Below are positions 11,514-22,170 of a DNA stretch of 64,000 nucleotides, piece by piece. The notes under the pieces are model-generated. The model was not told the origin of the DNA. It worked only from the letters and a program-made list of their open reading frames with translations, and did not search any database. Origin of the DNA: Shinisaurus crocodilurus (taxonomy: Eukaryota > Chordata > Lepidosauria > Squamata > Shinisauridae); the NCBI GenBank assembly GCA_021292165.1, contig CM037876.1, positions 37,186,575-37,250,574 on the forward strand, in the 5' to 3' direction. The translations under genes were made by a program, and so were the position numbers. The stretch's first letter is position 1; every line of letters starts with the position of its first letter.

Positions 11514-11660
11514 GCAATTTCAAGGCCCCAGCTGCTCTCCCTTCTTATGGTTCTTTAACAGGACTTGGACCAGGCAACCCCTCCAACAGGACCATTCTCT
11601 GAAAGCCCTTCAAAGAGAAGACTATGTAAAGTAGGATACATGGCTATTCTCATCTCATCT
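11514..11660 (+). repeat. dispersed repeat family A, 3' piece
   Basis: Continues the family A pattern (TTTCAAGGCCCCAGCTGCTC...CCTTCAAAGAGAAGACTATG...AAAGTAGGATACATGGC) seen uninterrupted at 21,860-22,160. Confidence 0.6.
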
Positions 11661-11699
11661 GATGGCATCAGGATCCAATCCGTAGCCTGCCACTCTCTC

Positions 11700-11950
11700 T
11701 AGATCAGGAGTGCAGAACCTCAGGCCGGGATCCCAATGCAGTCCTCTTCCCCTGATCACCAATCGTTTGGTGTTTTCGTGGCTTTTGTGTAGTGCCCCCC
11801 CCCATTCTAAAAGGTTCAAATGCCTCTCCTCCTAAGCCTTAGTTACTTACCGTAAGATCCTTATGCTTAAATTTGCTGGTATTTCTGTCCTCGCCCCTAC
11901 CATTGCTACCACTGGAATACATCGGGCTGAAAGAGGTTCAACACTCCTAC
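11700..11950 (+). repeat. dispersed repeat family C
   Basis: Starts AGATCAGGAGTGCAGAACCTCAGGCC and continues with TCACCAATCGTTTGGTG and TTACTTACCGTAAGATCCTT. A closer full copy lies at 22,722-23,060. DNA-transposon-like ends are suggested but were not proven. Confidence 0.55.
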
Positions 11951-13600
11951 TTTAGATGATCCTATCTATAGCCCTGCTCTCTGCCCACACACAAAATCAA
12001 AATGATACAGACTGGGAAGAGTAGCCACTCTGAGCTCTTGGTTGTACTTCAGCAAGAGGTGTGGAAGTGGAAGGAACCAGGAATAGAATTTATATGACCT
12101 TGCTCCGTGTGACAAAACCACTGGTATTTGTCATCACTGCATCCACTTTACGAGCGAGCCTGCCTTTGGGCTGAAAGTCGGGGTAATTTTAAAAGAAAAC
12201 TAATTAATTAAATGGTGTGCGCGCATAGTGGCTTGGAGCATGAGTCAGCTGCTGCCATGCGAATCTCCACAGTCCCATACAGCGTTCTAGGGGCATGCGT
12301 TCATTTCGTAACAAATGAACAATGGAAACGGGCAGGAATGATTCACTCAGTACTAGTTAAAGACAGAAATGGCAGAGTCATGAACGAGCTCAGAAATGCG
12401 ATCTATTAATTTGTTCTTCTTTCAAAACTCATTTGTTTGTTTTTGTTTCTTCCATTGTCCCCTAGCAGACAGAATAGGTCAGCTATAGGTTACAGGGAGC
12501 AAGGACAGAGAGTAGGGAAGAAAGACTGATACTGTGTAACTGTCCACTCTTCAACTCAAAACACATTTTAACAAACTGTCCAACATTACGGGGGAATTCT
12601 GATGATGCCCCTCATGCATTCTTTCAATGCATGGAGGGGGGTGGTCCCCGCCCCAATCTGGTAGGTCTTCTTTCCACACAGAATCAGAGTGGAATGGTAA
12701 GGTAGTTGTGGAAGTACACAGAGGCAAAGGGTTGTTTGTTGCCTGTGTGAGTCTTTTTCCTTGTTTTGCATGTGCCTCTGTTCTGTTGTTTGTGCAAAAA
12801 CAGTTCCCAGTCAGTCACATATTAGTTTCTTTAAGTGCCAATCCATTACACACTGTGTGAAACCACCTTCCCCATTCCCTTGTACTTCCATATTTGTTAG
12901 ATACATTTAACGGGGGTCTCCAACATTTGGGGGGCCAGTAGGCACATTTGGAATTTTGAGAGTCATGGGTGCTCTCACAAGATGGCTGTGATGGAGGGCC
13001 TGCTCATTCACAAAATGGCTTCCAAGGTGGGTGTCACCACTCACAAAACATGCATTTCCCAGAAGGCAAACTGGTGAGGCTAAAAAAGAAGAAGAAAAGA
13101 ACATGTACCTAAGTACAAGGCAAAAGCGTGGGGTCTGAGTTCTTTTGAACCCACAGTGTTCTACTCCAACATCCATTTTACAGAAGGCCAACTAGTGCTG
13201 TTCAGAGAAGCACAAGCACATACGAATAGAGCCCAGGCAAAACACCTCCCTTCTTCACCCTCTAACCCCCCAGGATGTTCTCTACCATCCCCCAGCTTAC
13301 CTTTTTCTTTTTTCTGGGCAGCAGGGCATGCTTCAAAAAAAAGCACTGGGCTGCAAGCACCCAACATGTTTATTTTCTGGGGCCTAAAGGCATTCTTGGA
13401 AATAAAGATATTGCCAGAGGCCAGCTCTTCACTTTCCAGCATGCTAGCCTCTTAGTTAAAAAAATATATATTCTTCATCTTTTTTAAATGGTTGCTGACT
13501 GGCAGGGAGCCAGGCAGCCACCAATGGAGGTAGGTGTCTATGGGCACATTGGTACCCATGAGCACCATGTTGGTTGACCCCAACAGTTATGGTTATGTTC
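11951..13600. other. unassigned DNA
   Basis: No recognisable gene or bounded element on either strand. Open frames here show no motif. Confidence 0.4.
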
Positions 13601-13609
13601 TCCATGTGT

Positions 13610-14010
13610 CTGGCTGTGTGCCTTATTTAGCGCTTTTCCAGACAAGGCATTTATTGTGCAGTTGTTATTGTGTGGTCATCATCAAACAAACTCATGGTTG
13701 TTTACAGGTTGTTTAGACATCATCATGACCCTCCAGTTTCACTTCTGTTTTTAAACAGCACTTTTGGCAAGTATTTTTAGAGCTGGGAAATTGTGGTATT
13801 ATTTGTGACAGCGAAAGAAAATGCCTTTTCCACTTGTGTAATTCTGCCATTCCACTGTACCACCGTGCCACCTAGAGGTTATACAGTGGAAAAGCAGGAA
13901 CAGAAATGCTCTTTGTGTAGTGCTTGGATGTCAATCTGAGACGAAACCAAAAGTAGATACAGCAGATTAACAGCCTCATGTCGAAAAGCTCGTAATTGCC
14001 TATAAAAGGA
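13610..14010 (-). repeat. dispersed repeat family A
   Basis: A reverse-orientation block of about 180 bases (tgctttttcgacatgag-type region) matches 21,385-21,510 nearly base for base, including CACCTAGAGGTTATACAGTG. The adjacent copia insertion begins at 14,019. Confidence 0.6.
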
Positions 14011-14013
14011 AGT

Positions 14014-14018
14014 CTTTC
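14014..14018. other. target site duplication CTTTC, left
   Basis: Matches 19,527-19,531. This 5-base duplication is the usual footprint of Ty1/copia integration. Confidence 0.9.
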
Positions 14019-14671
14019 TGTTGGTGTTATCTTTGAGCAGAGTGTGTGCAAGTTGGGAGAATTAAAATCCTGTCTCTGTGTGCTAGCAGACGCCTGAAAT
14101 TCCACACACAGATCTTCCAGATCTCACCTCCCCCCGCGCAGCGTGCAGCGTGTTGTGCCAGCAAGACCAGCCCAGTCGGCCTTGTCAGACTACTTCCAGC
14201 TTCCAGCTTCCCCGTTGCAGATTAATCCATGGAGTCAGGAAACACTCTGGAACACCACAGGTCTAATTCTACCTGTTTATTCACTTAGCAAGTAAAGTTC
14301 TACAGAGTATACATTTCCTAGTTACAGTCCATGTGCAGAGTATAAATGCATAGCAAGCATTACATCCAGTGGAGTAAGCTGAGCTTCACTCCACCTCAGC
14401 AAAGACGTTACATTGTTGCAGTAACAAAGTCCAGCAAGAAGAACAAAGGAGAAGAGAGAAAGCAGTCCTGCTTCTCTCTAAGATAGCTTCAGACAGAAAA
14501 CAAGTTAGCACGTCATCAGAACATACAAACCATGTGACCAGCTCATACTGTTCTCATAGTCTAGAATCAAGGTTTCTAGTAAGACATAACAAACCTGTTT
14601 ACCTCGCCATTCTGTCCCTTCCATGTGTAAACAATGTGCTGCAGCTGGTTAAAGTGATACATATCACAACG
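14019..14671 (-). repeat. Ty1/copia 3' LTR
   Basis: Plus-strand ends TGTTG...CAACG; the partner LTR keeps the canonical CAACA. It matches 18,875-19,526 with roughly a dozen single-base or short-indel differences by eye, about 2 percent. On the minus strand it directly follows a purine tract (AAGGGGGA) at 14,672-14,680 that fits a polypurine tract for plus-strand priming. Confidence 0.92.
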
Positions 14672-14700
14672 TCCCCCTTACAAGCTGAGTACATCTTGTT

Positions 14701-15252
14701 TCACATTTGCTCAATGAGGCCTAGTGCCGTCATTAGCTTCCTGTGTCTTACTACAGGCAATGGTTTTGTGAAAAGATCTGCCACCATGTCCCCTGTTGCA
14801 CAGTATTTGAGTGTTACCCACCCTTTTTTCACACAGTCCTTTACATGAGACTAACGAACATCAATGTGCTTGGTTCTTGGCCTACATTTTTCATTTTGTG
14901 CCATGCTTATGCAAGCCTGGTTGTCTTCAAAAATTGTAACAGCCTTGTCTACTGGTATTTGCAAATCAGTAAACAATTGTTTGAACCATTCAATCTCATT
15001 GCATGCTTGAGATAAACTAATGAATTCAGATTCTGCACTAGATACAGCCACACAAGATTGTTTTCGTGTATACCAGTCAATTAAACTTTTATCATACAAG
15101 ATCACAGTCCCACTTGTGGACTTCCTATCTGTTGCAGCGCCCCAATCAGCATCAGTGTACACACAAAAACCTCCCTCTGTGTGTGATGACAATTTCCGTT
15201 GCATTTCATGGAACCTTTTAAATATCTTAACACACGTTTCACAGCTAGCCAA
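14701..15252 (-). pseudogene. copia RNase H domain
   Basis: Encodes the copia-type RNase H with its acidic residues in YTDADWG, SAESEF and EDNQACI, followed by TKHIDVR. A TAG stop at 14,851-14,853 interrupts the frame. Beyond it the same frame continues through the typical copia C-terminus containing ADLFTKPLP and ends with TGA at 14,701-14,703. RNase H removes the RNA strand of the RNA:DNA hybrid inside the virus-like particle. The nonsense codon and the upstream frameshift near 15,195 make it a pseudogene. Confidence 0.9.
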
Positions 15253-15923
15253 TCATACATAGAAGGATTTTGGGTTTTCCTGCTAAGTATGTTTACAGCA
15301 TTGCTGATGTCTGGCCTACTCACATTTGCCAAATATAGCAGGCTTCCAATAACACTCTGATATTTTCCAATATCCTCAAATTCAGTGTTATCTCTGTGTT
15401 TTTGATATTCAAGAGTCATTGGAGTGGTAACCGGGTTACAATTCTCCAACCCATGAATTTCCAGCAATTTCTGAATTTTTCCACTTTGTTCAACCAAGAA
15501 AGAACCTTCCTCATCCTGGGATAATTGCATGCCAAGATAGTGTTGTACCAAACCTAGATCTTTCAGTTCAAAGTGTGCTTGCAATTCTTTTGCAATTTTG
15601 TCTTTTTGACTTACTGATTCTGTTATCAGCAATATATCATCAACAAAGACTAACAAATACACCCAATGTCCCAATTCTGTGTGACATGTGTACAGACAGT
15701 GATCAGCCTTGCTTTGTTTGAATCCCAAACTAATCAAAACTCTGTCTAATTTTTGGTTCCAGCACCTCGCTGCTTGCTTCAGCCCATATATGGATTTGTG
15801 CAAACGACATACAAGACTAGGATTTTCTACAAAACCTTTTGGTTGCACCATGTATATTTCCTCTTGTAATTCACCTTATAGGAAAGCAGTTTTTACATCA
15901 AAATGAAATGCCATCATTTTTCT
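15102..15923 (-). pseudogene. copia reverse transcriptase, main part
   Basis: Encodes the RT palm and connection: FDVKTAFL (first catalytic Asp), SIYGLKQAARCW, and the YLLVFVDDILL motif with the two catalytic Asp at about residues 71-72 of the frame starting 15,851. PDISNAVNILSR and VKRVLRYLKG follow in the connection region. TAA stops occur at 15,924-15,926 and 15,876-15,878, the second replacing the Asn of the usual FLNGE. A frameshift near 15,195 separates this part from RNase H. The family role is to copy genomic RNA into cDNA. Confidence 0.92.
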
Positions 15924-16871
15924 TTATGCTGCCAATTTCAACAACAATCTTACAGTTGCATACCTTGTTGGTGGTGCAAACACGGAATCAAAATCTATCC
16001 CATGTTTTTGTGCAAACCCTCTTGCCACGAGTCTTGCCCTGTACCTTTCCACCTGTCCCTGGTGATTCGTTTTCACCTTGTACACCCATTTACAGGTGAT
16101 GGCCTTTCGCCCTACAGGTAAAGATACCAGACTCCATGTTTTGTTAACATGCATTGCATTGATTTCATCCTGCATGGCCTCAAACCAATCATTTCTTTCT
16201 ACTGGTTCCATGCTTTGGATTTCCTCAAAACTTTGAGGTTCTAAAGCTATTTTGAGAGCTTTATGTACAACAGTTTTCCCACTTTGGAATTCATCCTGAT
16301 ATCTAACAGGTGTTTTACGTTCTCGGGTTGAACGCCTTAGAGATTGTTCACCTCCCTCCTGTTCCCCAGATATCTGCCCAGTGGTTTGTTCTGTTTCAGA
16401 AACTTCCTGCTGTGTTTTAGCCATTGAATGCATTGGCAATTCCACCAGCTGTTTCTTTTCATGTGTTTGTTCGTGAAAAATCACATCTCTGCTTAAAATT
16501 ACCTTTCTGTGTTGTGGTGACCACAGCCTGTATCCTTTTGTTTGTCCATCATACCCCAGCAGAAAACATTCAAAGCTTTTAGCCTGTATTTGAACAAAAC
16601 ATTTGCTCCCAAAAATCCGCACGTGTGATATTTTTGGCTTCCTCCCATGAAACATTTCATATGGAGTTTTCCCAGTTGTGGTGTTAGGTAATCTGTTCAG
16701 CAAATAGTTAGCATTTGCAAGTGCATCCCCCCAGAAATGGTTTTTCAACGGTGAGTCAGCTAATTGAGCCCTCATCATTTCTTGGAGTGTTCTGTTGCGT
16801 CTTTCAGCTACGCCATTTTGAAACGGTGAGTTTGGGGCTGTGATTTTGTGCCCAATGCCCTCACTTTCCAA
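15924..16871 (-). pseudogene. copia integrase C-terminal half and RT N-terminus
   Basis: Starts in the integrase catalytic core: the third acidic residue of the D,D,E triad is Glu about residue 23, in NGVAERRNRT. Next come WGDALANANYLLNRLP and the copia-specific integrase/RT linker with FLLGYDGQTKGYRLW and RRSTRERKTPVRY. The RT N-terminus follows (NDWFEAMQDEINAM, CKWVYKVKTNHQG, ARLVARGFAQ). The frame ends at a TAA directly after LLLKLAA where RT normally continues. Confidence 0.92.
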
Positions 16872-18163
16872 GAATTTCTTGAATTTGTACTCATGTACTC
16901 TCCCCCACCATCTGTGAGCAATTCACCTATGGGGTATTGTTTGAATCTGTTACCAGCCCATTTCACAAATGATTCAAATCTCTCTCGAACCTGAGATTTA
17001 TGCTGCAAAAGATAAACAAATCCAAACCTAGAAAAATCATCAATGATAGTCATGTAGTACCTATTTCCCCCATAGCTTTCCTCAAAAGGCCCAGCAACAT
17101 CAGAGTGTACCAGCTCAAATATTCTTGTGCTCACTCTATCACTGTGTTTCTGAATGTTAGTCCTGTGTGACTTAGCCTGACTGCATACTTCACATTCCAC
17201 ATAATTTGAACAAGGTTTCATTTTCATGCCCTCACACAGACCCGGCATCTTCTCGATGCTCCTGTAATTAGCATGCGCAAAACGTTTGTGGAATAAATGT
17301 ATACAATTATCATGAGGTTTACAATTTGCATATTTCACACTCTCATCATGTGTTACAAATGGATTTATAACATACAGAGAATTCTGCAAATCACCTTTTG
17401 CACAGACTGTGCCTTCATGTGAAATCACACATGTGCTGTCTGAAAAACACATTTCATAGCCATTTTGAGCTAATTGGGAAATACTTATCAGATTTGTGTC
17501 CAGTTCCGGAACAAACAATGCCCTTTGTTGACCCAAAGTAGTAAATTCAATTGTTCCTGCTGCTGAAACATTTATACGTTTCCCGTCAGCTAATTCCACA
17601 TGCTGACCTGGACATCCATCTTCTTCCAGAGATTGAAATACATTCCTGGAGTTAGTCATGTGATGAGAAGCTCCAGAGTCCAAAACCCAGCAAACATTAG
17701 AAACCCCCACCCGTGCAATCAAACTTGTGCCCGTTTTAACTGCCTCCTCAGGTGTGCCTGTTGTTTCCTGTTTGTTTTTTTTCTTTCTCTGTTTACATTG
17801 TTTTTTCAGATGATTTGTAGATCCACAAATGAAACATTTCTTCACTTTTAAAGCAGCGGCTTTGGTAACTCCCTGCTTGTTTGCAGCTTGGCTGTTTGCC
17901 AGCTCAGCCTGGCTCTCTGCAAACTTATGGCCAGAATTGTTTTTCTTTCCTTGGCGCTTTTCCCACTCAGAAAGAAGTTTGCCTGACACATATTCCATTG
18001 TCAGATTTTGATCTGGCTGCCCCTCCATCAATGTGACAATTGTGTCATATGATGAATCCAGACTTGATAGCAAAATAGACACCTGATTTAATGGATCAAT
18101 AGTCATCCCTTGAGCCCTCAGTCTGTTAAACAAGTCCCGGACAGTACTCAAATGCTCTGGCAT
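16808..18163 (-). pseudogene. copia gag C-terminus, protease and integrase N-terminal half
   Basis: Domains in order: the gag tail; a CCHC zinc knuckle at residues 110-123 (CX2CX4HX4C); the aspartic protease active site DSGAS at 162-166; the integrase HHCC zinc site (H292, H297, C324, C327); then the first two catalytic Asp of integrase, D355 in VHSDVAGPF and D418 in LLTDGGGEY. The frame loses register near residue 427 (about 16,880), and the continuation is in the 15,924-16,871 frame. The single gag-PR-IN reading frame is typical of copia. Confidence 0.92.
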
Positions 18164-18720
18164 AGAGCCACCTGTTGCAAGCTTAACTTGTATAGCTTAC
18201 GTGCCAGCAAGATTCTGCTCCCCGCTGTTTGCATTTGATACATATTCTTCAACACATTCCAGATCTCTTTTGCAGTGTTTTGAAATTGGATAAATGGCAC
18301 TTGTGAGCTTTCAACAGATAAACAAAGAATTGCTTTGGCTTTATCATCCCGCTCTTTCCATTCATCATATTCCTGATCCCCCACTGCAATTGGATCCTGT
18401 GTTACTACAGTCCAAAGTCCCGCATGGGTTAAATAATGCTGCATCTGGAAACTCCACAGCACATAGTTTGACCCAGACAGTTTTTCCACAATTTGTGGAT
18501 TCAGGGATTGTGCAGCAGCCATTTCTGTGACCAGGGGATTTTCTTCCTCCTCCCCACCAGAAATTTCATCCTCGCTTTCTCCCTCCAAGCTCTCGGCCTT
18601 GGAACTTGCCTGCAAGCTGTCTGTGTCAGCCGGCCGATATCTCCCCCTTTCTTCCCCCTCCTTACCGGTTGAAGGGCCAGGAGATATTTTTTCTTCTTTG
18701 ACGTCTTCCTCCTCTGCCAT
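18148..18720 (-). pseudogene. copia gag N-terminal part
   Basis: Start ATG at 18,718-18,720 follows the leader. Residues about 1-65 form an acidic Glu/Ser-rich extension. From about residue 66 the copia Gag fold begins (EKLSGSNYVLWSFQMQHYL). A frameshift near 18,165 switches to the 16,808-18,163 frame. It is not a programmed shift, because it falls inside gag before the zinc knuckle. Gag builds the virus-like particle. The acidic extension is unusual and could be lineage-specific. Confidence 0.85.
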
Positions 18721-18774
18721 TAATCACTGCAATCACTGGAGTCGAAGCTGTTGCCAAACAGGTCCCGGCGCTGG

Positions 18775-18858
18775 TTCTGGTGCTGGTACCGACCTGGTTC
18801 TGGTCCGGTCCAGTCTGGTTCTGGTTCTGGTTCCGAACTGGTTCTGGTTCTGGTCCAA
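18775..18858 (-). repeat. CTGGTT-type repeat in copia leader
   Basis: Degenerate repetition of GGTTCT/GGTCCGG units in the untranslated leader between the primer site and the gag start. Purpose unknown; possibly replication slippage. Confidence 0.7.
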
Positions 18859-18859
18859 T

Positions 18860-18874
18860 CTGGGCCCATAACCT
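18860..18874 (-). promoter_or_regulatory. copia primer binding site for initiator tRNA-Met internal region
   Basis: The plus strand reads CTGGGCCCATAACCT, which equals the anticodon stem-loop of vertebrate initiator tRNA-Met. On the element's minus strand this is the complement, placed immediately after the 5' LTR. Drosophila copia likewise primes from an internal half of tRNAi-Met instead of the tRNA 3' end. Confidence 0.88.
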
Positions 18875-19526
18875 TGTTGGTGTTATCTTTGAGCAGAGTG
18901 TGTGCGAGTTGGGAGAATTAAAATCCTGTCTCTGTGTGCTAGCAGACGCCTGAAATTCCACACACAGATCTTCCAGATCTCACCTCCCCCCGCGCAGCAT
19001 GCAGCGTGTTGTGCCAGCAAGACCAGCCCAGTCGGCCTTGTCAGACTGCTTCCAGCTTCCAGCTTCCCCATTGCAGATTAATCCATGGAGTCAGGAAACA
19101 CTCTGGAACACCACAGGTCTAATTCTACCTGTTTATTCACTTAGCAAGTAGTTCTACAGAGTATACATTTCCTAGTTACAGTCCATGTGCAGAGTATTGA
19201 TGCACAGCAAGCATTACATCCAGTGGAGTAAGTTGAGCTTCACTCCACCTCAGCAAAGACGTTACATTGTTGCAGTAACAAAGTCCAGCAAGAAGAACAA
19301 AGGAGAAGAGAGAAAGCAGTCCTGCTTCTCTCTAAGATGGCTTCAGACAGAAAAACAAGTTAGCACGTCATCAGAACATACAAACCATGTGACCAGCTCA
19401 TACTGTTCTCACAGTCTAGAATCAAGGTTTCTAGTAAGACATAACAAACCTGTTTACCTCGCCATTCTGTCCCTTCCATGTGTAAACAATGTGCTGCAGC
19501 TGATTAAAGTGATACATATCACAACA
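18875..19526 (-). repeat. Ty1/copia 5' LTR
   Basis: TGTTG...CAACA ends, 652 bases, upstream of the primer site in element orientation. Would contain the promoter of the element. No convincing TATA was singled out. Confidence 0.92.
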
Positions 19527-19531
19527 CTTTC
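19527..19531. other. target site duplication CTTTC, right
   Basis: Identical to 14,014-14,018. Confidence 0.9.
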
Positions 19532-19807
19532 TCCTGTCCATCTGAAATTTGGCATATCTGACCCCATGATGGAAGGATAGTAGGATAAAGCCTGAAATCT
19601 TCATGCCAATTGGATAGCGAAGTCAGAGGTTACACGCAGCAGAAGAGAAGCTGGGTCTCACATTGAATTCAATGGAAAGATTAAAGTCTCAGCTGTGAGC
19701 AAAGATCTCAGAAGAGATGCAGAGCAGATCACTAGGGGAACTGAACTAAGCCAGAGGCTGCAAATCAAGTAAAGTCATAGTAGCCCCACCCCTCTCCCAT
19801 ATATAGA

Positions 19808-20146
19808 CTGAGTTCAGACAACATGATAACCAACACTCAATGGTTGAGTACGGGTTGAGTATGGGTTGTCATTGAACCATGAGTTGTTGAAACGTAGGTT
19901 ATCGTGTTGTCTGAACCCAGCTGAGAAAACAAACCATGGTTTGTTAACCACGAACAACCCATAAAGTGAACCCAAGGTTTGTTGTGGGGTTGTGAACTGT
20001 AGGTTGCTCACCATGGTTTGTTATCTCGGCTGGGTTCAGACAACATGATAACCCACTTTTCAACAACAGCCCATGGTTCAACGACAACCCACACTCAACC
20101 TATATTCAACCCTTGAGTGTGGGTTATTGTGTTGTGTGAACCCAGC
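19808..20146. mobile_element. compound foldback MITE, family T
   Basis: Outer inverted ends CTGAGTTCAGACAACATGAT and its complement near 20,125-20,146. Inner inverted copies of the same terminus lie at about 19,892-19,925 and 20,028-20,062. The element is thus a palindrome nested between arms. The same architecture occurs at 45,463-45,780. No TSD resolved. Confidence 0.75.
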
Positions 20147-20829
20147 CATACAGTGGCACTTCACAAGCAAACATGTCCACACAAAGCAGCAGCAGACACA
20201 TAAACACATGAAGAAGCACATTGACGCACACAGTAACAGCTTCCCTTCCCCCCTCCTAGTTTTGTCTGCAGCGACAGCTTGCTCACGCTAGCAATGGCCA
20301 TTTTTATTTTGGGAACCAGGCTAAAAATAAATGATATGTGTAAGAATCTTTCTAATTTAAGGCTAAAGCATCTTGAAAAGCGTTTGGGTTCTTTAGATGA
20401 AGAACACCCTCCCTTTTTTTTACTACTGTGAATGTATGCTGTTATAAGTGGTCCATTTACACCATCTCAAAAATAGTTTTAAGGGCAACCCAATGTGTAT
20501 AAATAGAAGACGTCTGATATGCTTTGTGAGTGAAAGCTGCAAAGTTGAACTCTCTTGAATGACCTGACCTGCAGATGGCCACTCTGGGAGAGTATTACAT
20601 GAAAGAGCAGATCTTACCCCACCCCTTTCTGTTCTCGTGGTTGCCACTGTTATGGTGAACAGGCAGGATATGAAAACTGGCAAGCTTCCTGCGTTCTGAA
20701 CACCCCACTGAGCAATATGGCCTTGTCAGTTCCAGTGCTTATTCATGAGAAAGAAAGTAAGGATGATGCAAACTCTTGCATAAGATGTTCCAGTTCAGAG
20801 GCTATTTTTACTAATACTACTAAGTAACC

Positions 20830-20830
<1 letters not shown>
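20147..20830. other. unassigned DNA
   Basis: No gene or bounded element recognised. Confidence 0.4.

Positions 20831-20879
<49 letters not shown>
20831..20879. repeat. (AAT)n microsatellite
   Basis: About 16 AAT units. Confidence 0.95.
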
Positions 20880-21299
20880 TAAAAATCAAAGCTATTCTGA
20901 AAGACCAAATAACACAGGTGAACACAACCTCATGTGGAACAGCTTAGTACAGAGCTATGGCTATTTTTTCCCAGGCCACTGCTACCCTTTCTCTTTGGAT
21001 GTTTCCAGTAGCATGTAGTCCATCACCCAACTGTGTAGTGAGCTACTCCATAACAACACGGTAGCAACAATGTTTGCATGTACAACCTCAAATCTGAGCT
21101 ATATCCTCAGGCAGAGGCACTTGTGTGACTTGGCACTTAGAAGGTTGCTCTATGGCTGCTCAGTTCAAGCAACTCAGCTGCCGTTTCTCTGAGTGCGGAC
21201 ACCAGAAGCCTGCTGCTCAGGGTTTGACTGGCTCATTCAAATCTGTATGAAATTCACCCCATTCAAAATCCCCATAGAGCAGACCCGCAGTTGAGCACT

Positions 21300-21597
21300 G
21301 CTGGGAGAAAGGTTGTTGCATAGGGTGCCAGTTGTGCGTCGCAAAGAAGTGGAAATGCATCACCCTAAAGATGACAACAGGCAATTACGAGCTTTTCGAC
21401 ATGAGGCTGTTAATCTGCTGTATCTACTTTTGGTTTCGTCTCAGACTGACATCCAAGCACTACACAAAGAGTATTTCTTTTCCTGCTTTTCCACTGTATA
21501 ACCTCTAGGTGGCACTGGTTTGCATAAAATGTGCATGTGCTAATTTATGTATATAGATGTGCATATAGAAATAATTGCTGCAGTTGCAATACAAATA
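21300..21597 (+). repeat. dispersed repeat family A, left of MITE
   Basis: Its core from 21,385 matches the reverse complement of 13,880-14,000. From 21,515 it continues with the GCATAAAATGTGCATGTGCTAATTTATG part common to family A. Confidence 0.65.
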
Positions 21598-21855
21598 CAG
21601 TAATACCTTGGATTGCAAGCATAATTTGTTCCGGAACCATGCTTGTAATCCAAAACACTCTTATATCAAAGCGAGTCTCTGGCAGGCCTGAGCGGGGCCA
21701 ATTTCTGCCTGCTCCACCCACTCGAGGCGAGCGGTTACATCCCTACCTTGTATTGCAAGACGTCGCTTGTTTATCAAGTCAAAATTTATTTTAAAAATTT
21801 GCTTGTCTTGCAAAACGCTCTCAGACCAAGTTACTTGCAATCCAAGGTATTACTG
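21598..21855. mobile_element. Tigger/mariner-like MITE (258 bases) nested in family A
   Basis: Terminal inverted repeats CAGTAATACCTTGGATTGCA and its complement, flanked by TA on both sides (21,596-21,597 and 21,856-21,857), the signature of Tc1/mariner-superfamily insertion. Other family A copies lack this segment and join directly across the TA, giving an empty-site comparison. No transposase frame. Confidence 0.85.
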
Positions 21856-21857
21856 TA

Positions 21858-22170
21858 TGTCTTACCATCATGGAGAAGACTGTTTACCACAGGGCCTGTG
21901 CACCTGCTGAGACTGCTATCTTGGTGCTAACTGTTGATGGACAACTCCAAGGCCCCTCCTCTCTCCCTTCCTTTGAGTCCTTATCTCTGAACTGGCCTTG
22001 GGCTGGACAGACCTTCAAACACAGGATGCCCAAATAGAGGACTATCATTTGTAAAGCAGGACACATGACTACTCCGGCACTGGACAGCCCTTCAAATGGA
22101 AGAAGCCTTCAACTGGAGGACTGTCTTCTGACTGCCCTTCAGTAGAAGTCTGTTCTCTACAAAGTAGGAC
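21858..22170 (+). repeat. dispersed repeat family A, right of MITE
   Basis: Continues family A: ATCATGGAGAAGACTG, GCTAACTGTTGATGGACAAC, AAAGCAGGACACATGAC. A related direct subrepeat on CTTCAAA..GGAGGACTGT appears twice. Confidence 0.65.

Larger units (their letters stand above)
14019..19526 (-). mobile_element. complete Ty1/copia LTR retrotransposon, inactivated
   Basis: A 5.5-kb element with two LTRs, a 5-base TSD (CTTTC), a 5' primer site, a gag-protease-integrase-RT-RNase H order diagnostic of Ty1/copia (integrase before RT), and a PPT. The coding capacity was one long frame. Visible lesions are a frameshift near 18,165, a frameshift near 16,880, TAA at 15,924-15,926, TAA at 15,876-15,878, a frameshift near 15,195 and TAG at 14,851-14,853. 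Similar LTRs point to recent insertion, yet the six lesions show this copy cannot encode its own proteins. Copia is sparse in vertebrates compared with gypsy or ERV elements. Confidence 0.93.

Noticed and set aside
18148..18180. Programmed ribosomal frameshift between gag and pol of the copia element
   Set aside because: The shift falls inside gag before the zinc knuckle, which does not match a gag-pol border, and other clear lesions are present.
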